Assembly: GCA_030248195.1 (NCBI GenBank)
Contig: JASAND010004248.1
Span: 62,001-126,000 of the forward strand
Origin: Trissonchulus latispiculum
Taxonomy: Eukaryota; Nematoda; Enoplea; Enoplida; Ironidae
DNA length: 64,000 nucleotides
Direction: 5' to 3'
The position numbers were made by a program, and so were the translations under genes. Numbering within the stretch: position 1 is the stretch's first letter; every line of letters begins with the position of its first letter. Under the pieces are notes generated by a model. That model worked only from the letters and a program-made list of their open reading frames with translations, was not told the origin of the DNA and searched no databases. Shown here piece after piece: positions 11,138-22,970 of this stretch.

Positions 11138-12167
11138 GGGGGGGGTCCATTTTTGGCCGATTTTTCGACCATTTCCGATTTTGCTCATTTTAACATATTT
11201 TGTTCTCCGATTGGTATATTTTAACGAGCTTTTGAAATTAAAGTCGGATCTTTTACGGTTAATGAGTAATTTCACTTCAAAGTTGAGATCTCATGTGTTA
11301 AACATAGGAAAATGGAAAAGTTTCAATTTTTTGACTTGTGTCAAAAAATCTCGAAACTGGGCAAAGATTATCAGCATAACTTGGTATCATTAGAAACGTC
11401 TATTTGTATACTTTAACTTGTTGGAATTAGATTTTTGAGTTAGGCCTTTAAATTTTTTAAAATAGTTTTTGAAGCTTGCTGACTGTGAAATTTGACGTTT
11501 TTCGTTGTTGAAAACTGGAGTGTTTCAACTTTGATCAAGCATTACATAAATTGAAAGGCCTAACTAAAAAATCTGATTCCAACAAATCGCAGTATATAAG
11601 TAGACGTTTCTAACAATACCAAATGATGCAGATAATCTTTGCCCAGTTTCGAGATTTTTTGTCACTAAAAATTTGTTTTACCAAAATTTTGAATTTTTTC
11701 GATTTTTTGCCTATTACGTGAGACCATTGCAATCAGCAGCTACCAAATGCCAAAATATCTCTTTTTTCGTTATTTCTGGTGGCTGTAGTTTAGTGTTGAC
11801 TACAATTATTCCAGCTAAGTAGCCCAACGTGGTCGCTGCATCCCAATCTGTCGGACTGGTACCCATATTGCAAAAATATAGATTTTTTCAAATTTCTTGA
11901 AATATGATAAATTATCAATTTTCAAATGTACACCCCATTGAAGCTCCAAAATAGAAGACTGTATAAGGAAAATTGCCTTAGTCTCAAGCGATACCCTCGT
12001 TTCGCCCATTATTACAATTGCAAGCAGTTGATAGCTCGTAACTCGTGGAGACATGGATGACACAACTCAATATTTAAACTTGGTACGTACAACATGTGTG
12101 GCTACATTATATGTAAAAATGAGCGAAATCCGTGACTATAAATTTTTTCATGGTGGACCCCCCCCCC
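11138..12167. mobile_element. TTAA-flanked element A with long imperfect inverted repeats
   Basis: About 1.03 kb, running from GGGGGGGGTCCA to TGGACCCCCCCCCC, with TTAA at both ends (11,134-11,137 and 12,168-12,171). The two halves are inverted copies around about 11,500; for example GGGCAAAGATTATCAGCAT at 11,360 matches ATGCAGATAATCTTTGCCC at 11,628. It has no coding capacity. TTAA duplication is the habit of piggyBac-like and Kolobok-like transposases, so one of these is the likely mobiliser. The right arm retains a single TTAA at 32,874-32,877. Confidence 0.78.
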
Positions 12168-12194
12168 TTAAGGTGGCGCTTGCATTACCGGGAA

Positions 12195-13260
12195 AATGGC
12201 TATTAAAAATTAACCCCTGGATGGATTTGGCTGAAACTTGGTGGAAATGTGTACCAGGGTGCCCTGCATCGTTTAATAGCCTACCTAGGCGTGACAATTG
12301 AGGGAGTCTGCAGTAGGAGCCAAAAATGTGTTAAAAACCACAATTTTTGACTTTTACCGTGCTGTTTTGGCTATAGAATAGCGTAAAAGCTACAAACATC
12401 ACGTTGAAAGTTGTGAATATCTTACCCATTATGTCAACCCTTATTTATAATCCACTACTAGAGCACACTACTATCCTACACCGAAGAAAGGAAACCCTTT
12501 CGCTAAGTTTCCTATTCATACAATGTAACGCGACACGAATTTACTAAACCAACGAACAATAAATTGACAAAAATCAAACAACATCAACAAAGAAGCAACA
12601 ATAAGAATAAAAATTCAAATCCTTGAACAAGACATAACTGCAACACACGAAATAAATACAATACAACAAATAACTAAAAATTGTTCCTGAGGACAGAAGA
12701 GATAGGAGGGCATGGAGGGTTTGGAAGTAAAAGGGTGAGGGAGGTGGAGGAACTTGTATACCAAGCCAGTTTCAAGCAGCGCAGCCTTTCTAAATTCGGA
12801 TAAGCTAGCAGCATTATACCTGAAATAAAAATATTTTGATGACTGAGTCAGCTTACGCCGACATGAGGTCCAGAAAACTGAGAAGTAAATAAGATAAGTA
12901 TTTCTGAAACCAGGTTTGAATTAGTACGGCAAGTGGAAATGTGAAAAACAAGAGCTTTGCAAAGCCAGTTACAAGCTTAATACTATAATTTTTAGTTTAC
13001 CAACACTCAAAAATACTCGGACGAATACAAAAAAAAAACTAAAAAGTATATACATTCGAAGGAGCGGAGAGCGTGCTGCACCTCTATTAGCGGGTGAGAC
13101 TCCAAAACTGGAGGAGGCGAGGGTGGTGGAGCCGTCTTCCTTCAAATGCTAAAATTAAATGAATAAATGAAACCGCGAATTGTTCGGAGCTTCTATCGTC
13201 TAATCAAACACAACAGTTATAAGCTCCATCTAGCAGACTGTAAACGTGAATAAGAATGCC
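12195..13260. other. Interior of element B before the LINE
   Basis: AT-rich sequence without coding capacity. The first 150 bp are an imperfect inverted match of 24,150-24,250 and so extend the element's terminal repeats. Nothing else is recognised. Confidence 0.4.
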
Positions 13261-13267
13261 ATAGCGA

Positions 13268-13316
13268 ATGTATATATATATATATGATATATATATATAT
13301 GATATATATATATACA
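13268..13316. repeat. (TA)n-type microsatellite at the LINE 3' end
   Basis: Blocks of TATATA separated by TGATAT units lie just beyond the 3' end of the minus-strand LINE. This fits the short microsatellite tail of CR1/L2/Jockey-type elements rather than a poly(A) tail. Confidence 0.6.
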
Positions 13317-13452
13317 AACAACAAACAAACAAAGTCGTTTACTTTATAAGTAACCAACAATTACAACAAAATCGAAGATTTTATTCAAATACAAGTATAA
13401 ATCAAAAAATGCAGTTAAATATAAAGAAGGGCAAGAGAGGATCCTCAAGTGA

Positions 13453-14745
13453 TCACCTGACCCCTTGTCCCCGTAAAAACTGTTCAAAATTTAGGTCGCG
13501 AATGAGGTTAGAGAAATTAATCAAATTAGGAGCTGACACTACATGCTGAGGCAGTTGATTCCATACATTAATTATCCTACAATTAAACATATTCTCCAAA
13601 GCGTTCGAACGTCTTCTAGCTGGTAACGAAAGTCTCAAATTATGACTCCTTGTGTTACTATTCGGGGCGTATTTAAACAGCAGATCGAAGTCCAAATCAA
13701 TCTTATTGTATACAATTTTGTAAACCAATTTCAGGTCGAAGAGAAGCCGCCGCAATTCCAGAGACTCTAGCTTCAGTCGGACTAAACGGTCATTATACGA
13801 TAGCTCAGTTAACCCGGGAATGCGCTTAGTGAAACTTCTTTGTACTTTCTCGATTAAGTTTATATCTTTCAATAAAAAAGGGGGACCATATGCTGGTCCC
13901 GGATTCTACCACTGGTCTGACGTACGTTGTAAACATTTTAATCAAAAAATTTTGCTGGCGAGACTTAAAGTTTCTAAAAATTAAGGCTTGTATCTGCATT
14001 GCTTTTTTATATACCTCCATTGCGTGGTCAGAAAATTTCAAATTTGAGCTGACTATATAGCCTAAATCTTTCATAACAGTAGTACTAGGCAAAATTTCAT
14101 TTGCTAGTCGATAGACAACGGGTTGTACGTATGTCCCAAAAACACAAACAGAACACTTTGAAATGGCAAGCTTTAATTGCCACTTGTTGGACCATGCGTA
14201 CAACCTTTCTAAATCTTCTTGTAGATGTACATTAGTAAATTCATTCTGTTTACACTTGATGTATAATTTTACGTCATCAGCATAGATTAAAATTTTAGAA
14301 AATTTTACACAATCAACAATGTCATTTATATAAATTAGGAATAAAACGGGTCCGAGAATGGTACCTTGGGGTACTCCGCTAAGTACGTGACCTTGGCTAG
14401 ATCTAGCATCTTCAACTTGTACATACTGGAGACGATCACTAAGAAAGCATTTGATCCAATGAAGTAATTTTCCTCTAATTCCGTACTTTGACAATTTAAA
14501 CAGAAGCTTACTGTGCGAAACTGTATCAAAAGCCTTAGCGAAATCTAGATAGCAACAATGTATATTATAACCATTGTTTATAGCTTCTGCCCAATCTAAC
14601 AGGGACTTCATTACGTTTGTAACCGTTGACTTGTTTTTCAAAAAGCCATGCTGGGAGTGTGTGAAAAGATTATTCTTTTTAAAATGTTCCAGAATCAAAT
14701 CTCGAATAATCGAGAATGTTAAAATGTTAAAATCAGTAGGGGTAA
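13453..14745 (-). pseudogene. Non-LTR retrotransposon reverse transcriptase (CR1/Jockey-like), broken
   Basis: The frame at 14,745-13,826 encodes the RT core: a palm segment CYLDFAKAFDTVSH, GVPQGTILGPVLFLIYINDI, and the catalytic motif LIYADDVKLY. It ends near IWSPFFIERY. A frame change at about 13,870 leads into the C-terminal part (IEKVQRSFTKRIPGLTELSY through RRLLFDLKLVYKI to NVWNQLPQHV), which ends at 13,453. The motifs and C-terminal thumb region are typical of CR1/L2/Jockey-group LINEs. The N-terminal RT fingers and most of the endonuclease are missing from this strand. It lies inside element B. Confidence 0.88.
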
Positions 14746-14826
14746 AATTATCTCCTACATTCCCTCTCAGTCACTCCCCGGCTCGCCGGGTGGTGAATCC
14801 CGGGGCACGGATCCGCCAAACCCTCA

Positions 14827-15036
14827 GTGCTCACCTCCCAGAGAAATAACCCTGATATTCCGGGTAAGTCCCCGGTGAGCATAAGCTGTCTTTACTTCAA
14901 CGCGCAAAGCATTACGAATAAGGTCGATGATCTTAATTTTTTGGTAACATCATCCTCTGATCCTCCTATGATAATCTTAATTAGCGAAACGTGGCTACGC
15001 AGTAGTGTTTCAAATTCCTTTCTAAATTTTTTCTAA
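14827..15036 (+). pseudogene. LINE endonuclease N-terminus, inverted relative to its RT
   Basis: The frame encodes SISCLYFNAQSITNKVDDLN followed by PPMIILISETWLRSSVSNS, the start of an apurinic-like endonuclease (the N-A-Q-S and S-E-T-W motifs). It is on the plus strand, head to head with the minus-strand RT that begins at 14,745. The stretch between (about 14,750-14,826) is GC-rich with CCCGGCTCGCCGGG. A 5' inversion within one insertion explains this better than two insertions. Confidence 0.75.
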
Positions 15037-15059
15037 AATGTTATATAGTCAATTGATAA

Positions 15060-15352
15060 ATTATTTATAAAGAAGTAAATGTTTCAGTAGCGTTTAATGG
15101 CTAAATTTAAAAATTTTCTCAACTTCTCGTGGGCTCTGCCCCCAGACCCCCCGTTTGGGACTTAGGATTTCGCTTTCAGTTGTAACAAGTCGAAAACATG
15201 AACCATAGAAGGCTTTTGAATTTATAGGACAATTTGCAGTATAATACGCAGTGTGCATGTTACGCAAAACTAGAAAATTTTACCCCCTCCCTCAAAAGTC
15301 CTCGGTCAACACCGCCCCCCCTGAAAATTTTTTGTACCTACGCTACTGCAAT
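15060..15352 (-). repeat. Fragment of the CAGTAGCGTAGG repeat family
   Basis: This is the inverted relative of 17,885-18,150. Both contain CAGTAGCGTAGGTACAAAAA, a CCCCAAACGGGGGGTCTGGG block, and the AAATTTTTAAATTT stretch near GCGTTTAATGG. This copy keeps one terminus (15,335-15,352) and is truncated at the other. Confidence 0.7.
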
Positions 15353-15514
15353 TGCCCATCAGTTTCAGCCAGATACCAATCATCGAACGGTATATATACC
15401 GTGCAGAGTAACCAGATTTACCGTTGAAACTACCGACGGTGCACATTAGCGAAAGTGATCCAGAGCAGTGGATTTGACCTGAAACACATCACACATGTTC
15501 AAAAAAATTACGTA

Positions 15515-15800
15515 ATCTAATTAATCAAAATCATTTGGGCACCATGGCCACACAGAATATAAAATTGGATCCTAAAATTTAATTAAAAAAGTTTTCGGTA
15601 GCATGGTCAAATAGAAAATCATTGTACCCTAAACTTTAATCGAAAAAATTTTGGGCAGCATGGTGGTAAAGAATCAATATTGGATCCAAAAGTTCAATCG
15701 AAAAAAATCTTGGACAGTTTTGCGTACAAAATCAATTTGGTTCTAAACTTTAATCGAAATAATTTTGGGCAGTATGACTCCATAGAAAATCAGATTTCGA
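15515..15800. repeat. Degenerate tandem repeat, about 62-bp unit, 4-5 copies
   Basis: Each unit contains a version of TTTAATCGAAAAAATTTTGG followed by GCAGCATGGT and a short spacer ending in GGATCC or TTCTAAA. Units differ considerably. No coding capacity. Confidence 0.65.
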
Positions 15801-15917
15801 ATATATATAAAGATTTCCAAATTAAAAATTAAATTGAAATAAAAGAGATCTGTCTTCTTCCAAATTATATGAGGATATATACATAGGAAACATACAGTTC
15901 CCAAGCCTGCTTAGGAA

Positions 15918-15993
15918 GTGTCCGCCGGGACTTGAACCCGGGACCCCCCCAGACTCGAAAGCCTGGGTTGCTCTGCCACTGAGCTACGTCCAC
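15918..15993 (-). tRNA. tRNA-like sequence, probably pseudogene or SINE head
   Basis: Read on the minus strand, there is an A-box-like TAGCTCAGTGGCAGAGC and a perfect T-arm (CCGGG TTCAAGT CCCGG). The acceptor stem has two mismatches. The anticodon arm pairs as CCCAG/CTGGG with an oversized loop, so no anticodon can be assigned with confidence. This is degenerate for a functional tRNA and fits a tRNA pseudogene or the head of a tRNA-derived SINE. Confidence 0.5.
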
Positions 15994-16221
15994 TAGTAAA
16001 AAGGAACAGGCTTGAAAATATTTAATCTTTTGTTGGAAGAATTGTCTTCGGGTTGGAAGAAAACAGATCAAAGAGCAAGAATGTTTACAGAATTTCAGGA
16101 AAGGTTTCATAAAGTCGGTACAACTGCAATATATATACCGGTAGAAATTTAAATTTGAAGGTTTGAAGTACTGACGTACACAAGAAAACAAATGTAAAAT
16201 ACATATTAATTTACAGTAGGC

Positions 16222-16296
<75 letters not shown>

Positions 16297-16297
16297 A
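16222..16297. repeat. (TA)n microsatellite
   Basis: An almost uninterrupted TA run of about 75 bp, immediately before the hAT-like element at 16,298. It resumes after that element, so the element inserted into the microsatellite. Confidence 0.95.
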
Positions 16298-17282
16298 AGG
16301 GATCGACCGGAACTCCAAAAAACCGGAACCGGAACCGGCTTTAAAAAACCGGAACCGGAACCGGAACTAGCTCTTTAACACTACAAAAATCGAAAAATTT
16401 TTCTGACGTTTTGGACAATTTTTTCACAATTTTTCGCTTTTTTGTAGCTACTACAACATTGTTATAGCTTTCTAAAATTGTATTTTATTTTGTATATTAT
16501 ATATTTCAATGCACGAATACGAAACTTGCAATTTATTATGGGAATTTTGTCTTATTATATAACTTAAACTTTATGTAATTACAATAGACTTAAAACATTA
16601 ATTATATATATATACACGGTATGAATAAAGTATGAACATATTGTCTATATATGTTTATGATTATTCGAGCACATGCTCGACCAAAGGTTTTATTCTCTTT
16701 GTAGTCAATAGCTGTGTTCTTTTCTTTCTTTATATACAAAACAAACAGCAAAAAGCTTATTGCCTACTGTTTAAACAATAGTTGAGCTAAAACTGACATC
16801 TAATTATGCAACAGTGCACTAATCTTTGAAACAGCATAGGTTTACGCCACGGCTTCAATATATTCCAATTTAGTAAAATTCGAATTAAAATTAAAATCGG
16901 AGGGCTTGTGCTCTACTTTGGATTTCTAAATTATATTTAAGTGCGTAATATGTTGATCATAAACGTAATTAATATTCATAATAATAAATCAACGGTAAGA
17001 TACTAGATAATTATTAATAAATCTAAACATTCCAAGTTAAGAATATAATGCAATAGCGCCGCAGGCGAAAATTTTTGAGAAAATAATATTCTGCTTACAA
17101 GAGATTCGCGATTTTTTCAAAATGTTAAAAGAAATTTTACAAAATTTCTGAAAATTTTAATAAAATTTCACTTTTGATAATACACTAAAATTGGTTCCGG
17201 TTCCGGTACGTTTTCAAAAACCGGAACCGGAACCGGAACAAAAAAGTACCGGAACCGGAACCGGAATTCCGGTCGATCCCTA
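16298..17282. mobile_element. hAT-like non-autonomous element with CCGGAA arrays
   Basis: The ends are AGGGATCGACCGGAA and TTCCGGTCGATCCCT, followed inward at both sides by repeats of CCGGAACCGG. The interior (16,400-17,190) is AT-rich and non-coding. Ends of the TAGGGAT type resemble hAT-superfamily non-autonomous elements. The target was the TA microsatellite, so target duplications cannot be read. Confidence 0.65.
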
Positions 17283-17321
17283 ATATATATGTATGTATGT
17301 ATGTGTATATATATATATATT

Positions 17322-18842
17322 ATAGATGCAGAGGGGCCGCCACTACCGGGGCCTGGACCTCATCGTGGCCCCGGAAGGCTGGGTTTTCTCTAGGCGAAAA
17401 AAGTGGGGGGAGCCCCCCCCCCCTCACTAGTGGGGGGAAGACCAAAAGTGGGGGGGGGAATCCAAAGTGACCTAAACATGCCAAAAATGCAGTATACATC
17501 GCCTGTTTTCTACATATATATACCGCTGGCTATAGCTATGCTTAAAAGTGATCAAAAATCAAGTTTGAGTACCAAAAAACCATTTTTGATCAAAAAATTC
17601 CGGCAAAGCCTACCGGAAAATTTCTGAAAATATTGACCAAAAATCCTTAAAATTTGGCATTTTCTAGCCACCCTATAGTGAGCGGGGGGGGGGGAAGCCC
17701 AAAAAAGGAGGGAGGGGGAACGAGTGGGGGGAAAACCCGAAAAGTGGGGGCGCCCCCCTACTAAAGAAAAAGCGCCGGTACCGGGTCCTGGAAATTGGGG
17801 GTCCAAATCGAAAATTTTCAAAAAGTTTCTTGAAAATTTAAATTTTGCAATAATTTTTGATATACAGATATGCAGATATATATACAGTAGCGTAGGTACA
17901 AAAAAATATCAGGGGGGGGCGGTTTTGACCGAGGATTTTTGAGGGGGAGGAAGAAAAATTTTATTTTTGCGTAATAACTACATGCATACTGCGTATAATA
18001 CTGCAAGTTGTCATATTAATGCAAGTCTTCTTTGGTTTATGTTTTCGACTTGTTACAACTGAAAACGAAACCGTGAACCCCAAACGGGGGGTCTGGGGGG
18101 CAGAGCCCACCAGAAGTTGAGAAAATTTTTAAATTTCGCCATTAAACGCTATTGAAACTTTTAATTCTTTACAATGATTTATCAATTGTCTAACAACATT
18201 TTGTACCATTATTTGCTATTTTATACATTTAAACTGTCTTGTCTGAAAACTATGAAGATGCTCCCATTAAGAACTGCGTATTCTGATCATATCAACCAAT
18301 TATGCCAAGGCTGATGATGTTGGGAATAACGCTGATATATAACTATTTATACAGACATTTGCTAGCATGCTTAATGAAAAATAATAATTTTGACAATCTA
18401 AGTTAAACAAAATTCGCGCCGGAGGCGCGAAAATTTTTTAATGGTATAGAAAATGCATCAATGTTGAGCTAATTTGAAGCATTAATGTACAATTTGTGCA
18501 TATTTCTAATAAAGTCAAACGCCCGCGCTCCGCGCGGGCGTAAAATTTTTCTTTTGCCCAATTTTTCCGGGGGGGCAAAGCCATTATTTCGGGGAGGGCG
18601 GCCGCCCCCCCGCCCCCCCCCCGTATCTACGCTAGTGGATATATACATACTATCTCTGTTTTCATTCATATCAGCGGGAAAACAATCGACTTGTAACACT
18701 TTTTGACTTTCGAAAATTCAAAATTTTGGTCATAAAATGTCAAAAATTTTTCAAGGTTTTGGCCCCGGTCGGGACCTGGGCCTGATCACCGGGGCCGGGG
18801 CCTGACTACCGAGGTCGGGGCCAGGCCCCGGTGCATCCCTAA
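17322..18842. mobile_element. hAT-like non-autonomous element with GGCCCCGG arrays
   Basis: The ends are ATAGATGCAGAGGGGCC and GGCCCCGGTGCATCCCTAA, an imperfect inverted pair of the common animal hAT form TAGGGATGCACCGG. Subterminal arrays of GGGGCCGGGGCC-type words lie next to the ends. It is split internally by G-run sequence (17,395-17,770) and by the element at 17,885-18,638. Confidence 0.6.
17885..18638. mobile_element. TIR element with CAGTAGCGTAGGTAC ends, nested
   Basis: The termini CAGTAGCGTAGGTAC and GTATCTACGCTAGTG are inverted and imperfect, with C-runs or G-runs next to both ends. It has no transposase. A truncated relative lies at 15,060-15,352, so the family is dispersed. Superfamily not assigned. 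Confidence 0.6.
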
Positions 18843-18854
18843 TATATATATGTA

Positions 18855-19952
18855 TAGTCAAGCGGGAAAAAACCCACTTTTCAGATTTTTGGCCAGAACT
18901 TTTTAATGGTTTGACATATCGAAATGCTGATTATATAGGTAGCTAGACCTAGTCGTAAGCTTTCTTATGAGCTATAGAACACCTCTCTAGGGTGTGCCGT
19001 TAGCGAGAAAAATTGTCCCAAACTGGCGGGAAAAAAACCCAATGCGGGAAAAAACCCATATGCGGGAAAAAAACCCACCCCAAAAAATTTTTGGCAAGCT
19101 GCCAGGAGCATTTCTAACCATTCCAAATGAAAGAGCAGGTTGTTTTTAGTACAACTGCATCAAAATATATTAGTTTTTGTACTAAAATTGAGGTCATATG
19201 GTCATTTGAAAATGTTGTATCTTTAACACATAAACATAGGCAAATTTTGGAAATTTTTTAAAATTGTTTATTTTCGGCAGTTTAAGCATCCTGTCGTGTA
19301 GAAAACGTGTTTTTCTTGTATTTAGAGCCAAACTAGACCCATTTTAAGACAAAAATAAGCATTTTTGGTCAAAGTTGAAATTTTGGCTTGAAATGGCACC
19401 GTGTCCGATTTAGACCCCCTGAACCACTCATAACAGTACGAACCCAGGTAAAACCTATACCAATTTAATCTATAGGCTCCATTAAACAAATGTATGTATT
19501 GGTTTGACCTTTCCGGTCAATGGTTAGAAAAAAAAATTAATTTTGAAAAGTGGGTTTTTTTCCCGCCGTGGGTTTTTTCCCGCCAACTCCAGGTCACCCC
19601 CAGGTCGCACCGGAGGGGTCAGAGCAGTGTGACATATATCATCATGAAGCGCAACAGATGCCCTACAGGTACATATAATCCGCTTTGGTCTGAGTCTTTC
19701 CAGTAGTTCAGGGTGGTCCGGCAAAGTTTGCCAAATTTCGGCACTTGGTCGGACCAAAATTTCCAAAAATTTCAAAGTCCCAAAAAATTTTCAGGGAAGC
19801 AGTGGGAACTACCATAATACACCCTCCAGGGTTATTTTGGATGCTCTTCAAGATAGGCTATTAAAAACCTAGATAGCTCATACCGGTAAGCCCACAGTGG
19901 GGGTGGGTTTTTTTCCCGCATTGGCGAGTGGGTTTTTTTTCCCGCTTGACTA
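18855..19952. mobile_element. TIR element with AGTCAAGCGGGAAAA ends
   Basis: The ends AGTCAAGCGGGAAAAAACCC and TTTTTTTTCCCGCTTGACT are flanked by TATA-like sequence. Subterminal and internal copies of GCGGGAAAAAAACCCA occur in both orientations (for example at 19,025-19,080 and 19,550-19,585). The interior is AT-rich and non-coding. Related GGGTTTTTTCCC words recur at 20,320-20,360, 20,565 and 21,080. Confidence 0.65.
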
Positions 19953-19962
19953 TATACGTACA

Positions 19963-20244
19963 ATGGCAGAAGACAACAGCCAGTCTGCAAAAGGTAGAAA
20001 AGGTATAGGGCCCCCGGCCCGGAGAAACTCCTGTCCTCGTGCGAGAATATACAGGGCGTCGGTGCTCATCCCCGATTACAAGCCACTTGAGCCAGGAGTG
20101 CTACCTCTGACAATAGCTGCAACAGGGGAGGAGGGGCCAGCTCTTCATTGTCGTCCTGGGTCCTCCAGCACCGAAATGGCACTTTTAGGGTTTTTAGCCT
20201 CTAGCAAGCTAGGTAAGCGAAATTCTCCGAATCTGACCGCATAG
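19963..20244 (+). CDS. Unrecognised ORF, 93 residues, GC-rich island
   Basis: The ORF begins MAEDNSQSAKGRKGIGPPAR ten bases after the end of the preceding TIR element and ends in LASSKLGKRNSPNLTA. A donor-like GCTAG|GTAAGC at about 20,211 could end an exon earlier. Base composition is far more GC-rich than its neighbours, which suggests a captured or retroposed exon, possibly from another retroelement gag. No family is recognised. Confidence 0.25.
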   Translation: MAEDNSQSAKGRKGIGPPARRNSCPRARIYRASVLIPDYKPLEPGVLPLTIAATGEEGPALHCRPGSSSTEMALLGFLASSKLGKRNSPNLTA

Positions 20245-21089
20245 GATGACGCAGCGTGCTCGATCGTGCTATAATCTCTAACTGTTTCCATGTCAAGTTG
20301 TTAAAACATTTTTCAAAAAAATTTGGGTGGGTTCCCCCCCAAGTGGGTTTCCCCGCAACGTTTGGAAATGTGCCAGACTAACGGTGCATCGGATCAGTCT
20401 AATTTTTGCTGTGTGCAAAGAAGAAGAGTTGCCATCATTGAAAATGATTGCATAACTTTTCTAGCTCAACCCAGTCAAAAGCTACATCGGTCCAAACTTT
20501 TGGTAACCTTTTAGATGGTTGAACCAAAAGTATATACAAAGCTCGAACCCATGACCCAGGAGGTGAGTGGGTTTTCCCCCCAAAAGGGCTTATCCCTAGT
20601 AGTGGGGATGGGGGGCCGCCCTCCATTCGGCGACCTCCCCCCGAAATTTTTCTAACCATTAGCAGCAAAAGAAAAATTCATGCATTTCTTAGCTCAATAG
20701 AGCCTCCTGATCAATTTGGTATAGATTTTGCCCGGAGCCAGGTGGCCAAAATCTGACATGGTGCCATTCCAAGCCAAATTGTTCAATTTCGACAAAAATC
20801 GAAAGTTGTCCACTAAAATAGGTCGGTTTGGTTTTAAATTCAATAAGAACACGTTTTCTATGAGATAGGATGCTTAAACTGCAAGAAATTAAGCAAATTT
20901 CAAAAAATTCTAAAATTTGCCTGTTTATATACGTGTTAAACACACAAAATTTGAATTGAATTTTTTCAAAAATATTGGTATATATTTTTTGATGCAGATA
21001 TACGTATATATTAAAATAACCCGCTCTTTCGAATAGTGTAGTCAAAACTGGCAGGCATGCTTCCAGAAAAAATTGCACCTGGGTTTTTT
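20245..21089. other. Non-coding stretch with scattered GGGTTTTCCCC words
   Basis: Two short copies of GTGGGTTTTCCCCCC-type sequence (20,325-20,360 and 20,565-20,585) bracket ordinary AT-rich DNA. A GC-run block begins at about 20,595. No gene is seen. Confidence 0.4.
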
Positions 21090-22970
21090 CCCGCGTGGGG
21101 GGGGGCAGCCCCCCAGCCATTTTCTCAACTCCACCCCAGAAATTTGGGAGGGAAGTCCCCCCAACTGGGGGGGGGGGGGTAGTCGCATCGAAGGCGCGAA
21201 CAGGTAGATTTTGCAAAATTGACCACATTTTTGGGTTATATAAAGTTTTTATCACTGCGAGAAATATATACACGTTTTAAACTGCATTATGGGCTTTCTG
21301 ACTCATTATTGACGACCTTAATTTGGACTTGGAAACATGTTGGCAAACAAGTTTTCGCTTGTAAAAACAATGTCTAATGTCAAAGTTACTTCATCGGTGA
21401 ATGTTCATTGGCATTAGAAACGGCTGAAAAAACGATTTTTGGCATAGAAAAATTTTTTGTGGGATGGGTGGGGGGGTTCCTGGGGGTCCCCAGAGGGGGC
21501 CCATCAAAAAAGTTGGAGAGGAGAACACAGCTCCGTTACACCTATGGCAACCCAACCCCCCACCATAGTTTCCTTTGGGGTTGGGGGCATTCATAGATGT
21601 GTTAGGGGGGACCCCCCAGCCCTTTTTTCAACCCTCCTCCAAAACTTTTGGGGGGACGTCCCCCCGACCCCCCCCCCCACTGGGGGAGGGGGGGGTAGTC
21701 GCGCCGACGGCGCGAAAATTGATCAAATTTTGGCGACCCCCAGATTTTTGCTACCCCCCCCCCAAATTTTTGGCCAAAAAGTGACCAAAAATGGCATAAA
21801 ATCTAAAATTTAGGGGGGGTCCCCCACCCTCCGTCGGGAAACCCCCCCCCCCCCCCGATTTTTTTGTCCAGTCACACCTACATATGGGCGCATGGCATCC
21901 CCCCCAAAATTTTCGATCAACGTTATTTATTACCCCGAATTTTTTACTTACCCTCCCCCAACTTTTGGCTACCCCCCCCCAACGATTTTTGGACCCAAAG
22001 TTAGCCAAACTTGGCCGAAAAATGGTCACTTTTTGAAAACTTTTTCTAAAATTTTGACTTAAATTCGGTTTAAAACGGCGCAAAAATGCCTAAAACGTTA
22101 AAATAAACCTTATTTTGATAAAAAAAGGGATACATTACAGAAAAGTTTGCATTTTCTGGCCATTTTTCGAAATTTCTGAGGTCCGACTTCTGGGGGGGGG
22201 GGGAAGGGGGGCACCCCCCATCACATTACGGCGCACCTATATATGCCCATAGGTGTGTTAGGGGGCGGGGGGCGTGGGGGGGACCCCCAACCCAAAATGA
22301 CAAATTTTGGCGACCCCCCCCCAGATTTTTGCTACCCCCCCCCCCAGATTTTTGGCCAAAAATGGCATAAAATCGAAAATTTAGGGGGGGCCCCCCACCC
22401 TTCGTCGGAACCCCTCCCCAGATTTTTTGCCCAGCCACACCTATGCCCATAGGTGTAACGGGGATTTGGGTTGGGGAGGGCCCCCTCCCCCCCAAAATTT
22501 GGGGGCGGGCCCCCTTTTTAGACCTCCCCCAAACCCCCCCCCCCCAAGACCCCCCCAAACCTCCCCCAAAAATTTTTTCCTATTTTTATGCCAAAAATCG
22601 CATTTTCAGCCATTGCTAATGCGAAAAAACATCCAACCATTAACTAATTTTAACATTTGACAGGGGTTTTAAACTCGAAAACTTGGTTGCCAACATGTTT
22701 CTAACTACAAAATAAGGTCAATATTGAGTCAGAAAGTCCATAAAACTGCTGAAAACGTGTATTTCACGCACTAATGAACACTTTAAACGAAAAATTTGAA
22801 CATTTTTGAAAAATTTTGCAAAATTTACCCTAAAAATACCCGATTTTTGGCCAATTTTTCGCGCCTTCGGCGCGACTACCCCCCCCCCCCCAGTTGGGGG
22901 GGGGGGGGGGGCGGGGGCCCCCAAAAATTTTTGGGGGTGGTTTGGAAAAATGGCTGGGGGGGTTACCCCC
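21090..22970. repeat. GC-run fold-back (large imperfect palindrome)
   Basis: The left part, 21,090-21,600, is repeated in inverse at about 22,470-22,970. Matched pairs include GGGTAGTCGCATCGAAGGCG with CGCCTTCGGCGCGACTACCC, and GGCATTAGAAACGGCTGAAA with TTTCAGCCATTGCTAATGC. The centre is near 22,030. The arms carry runs of 8-15 G or C and a recurring ACACCTATG word. The interior has C-runs joined by CAAATTTTTGGCCAAAA-type sequence. No coding capacity. Long poly-Pro and poly-Gly frames in all six readings reflect only the base runs. Confidence 0.7.
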
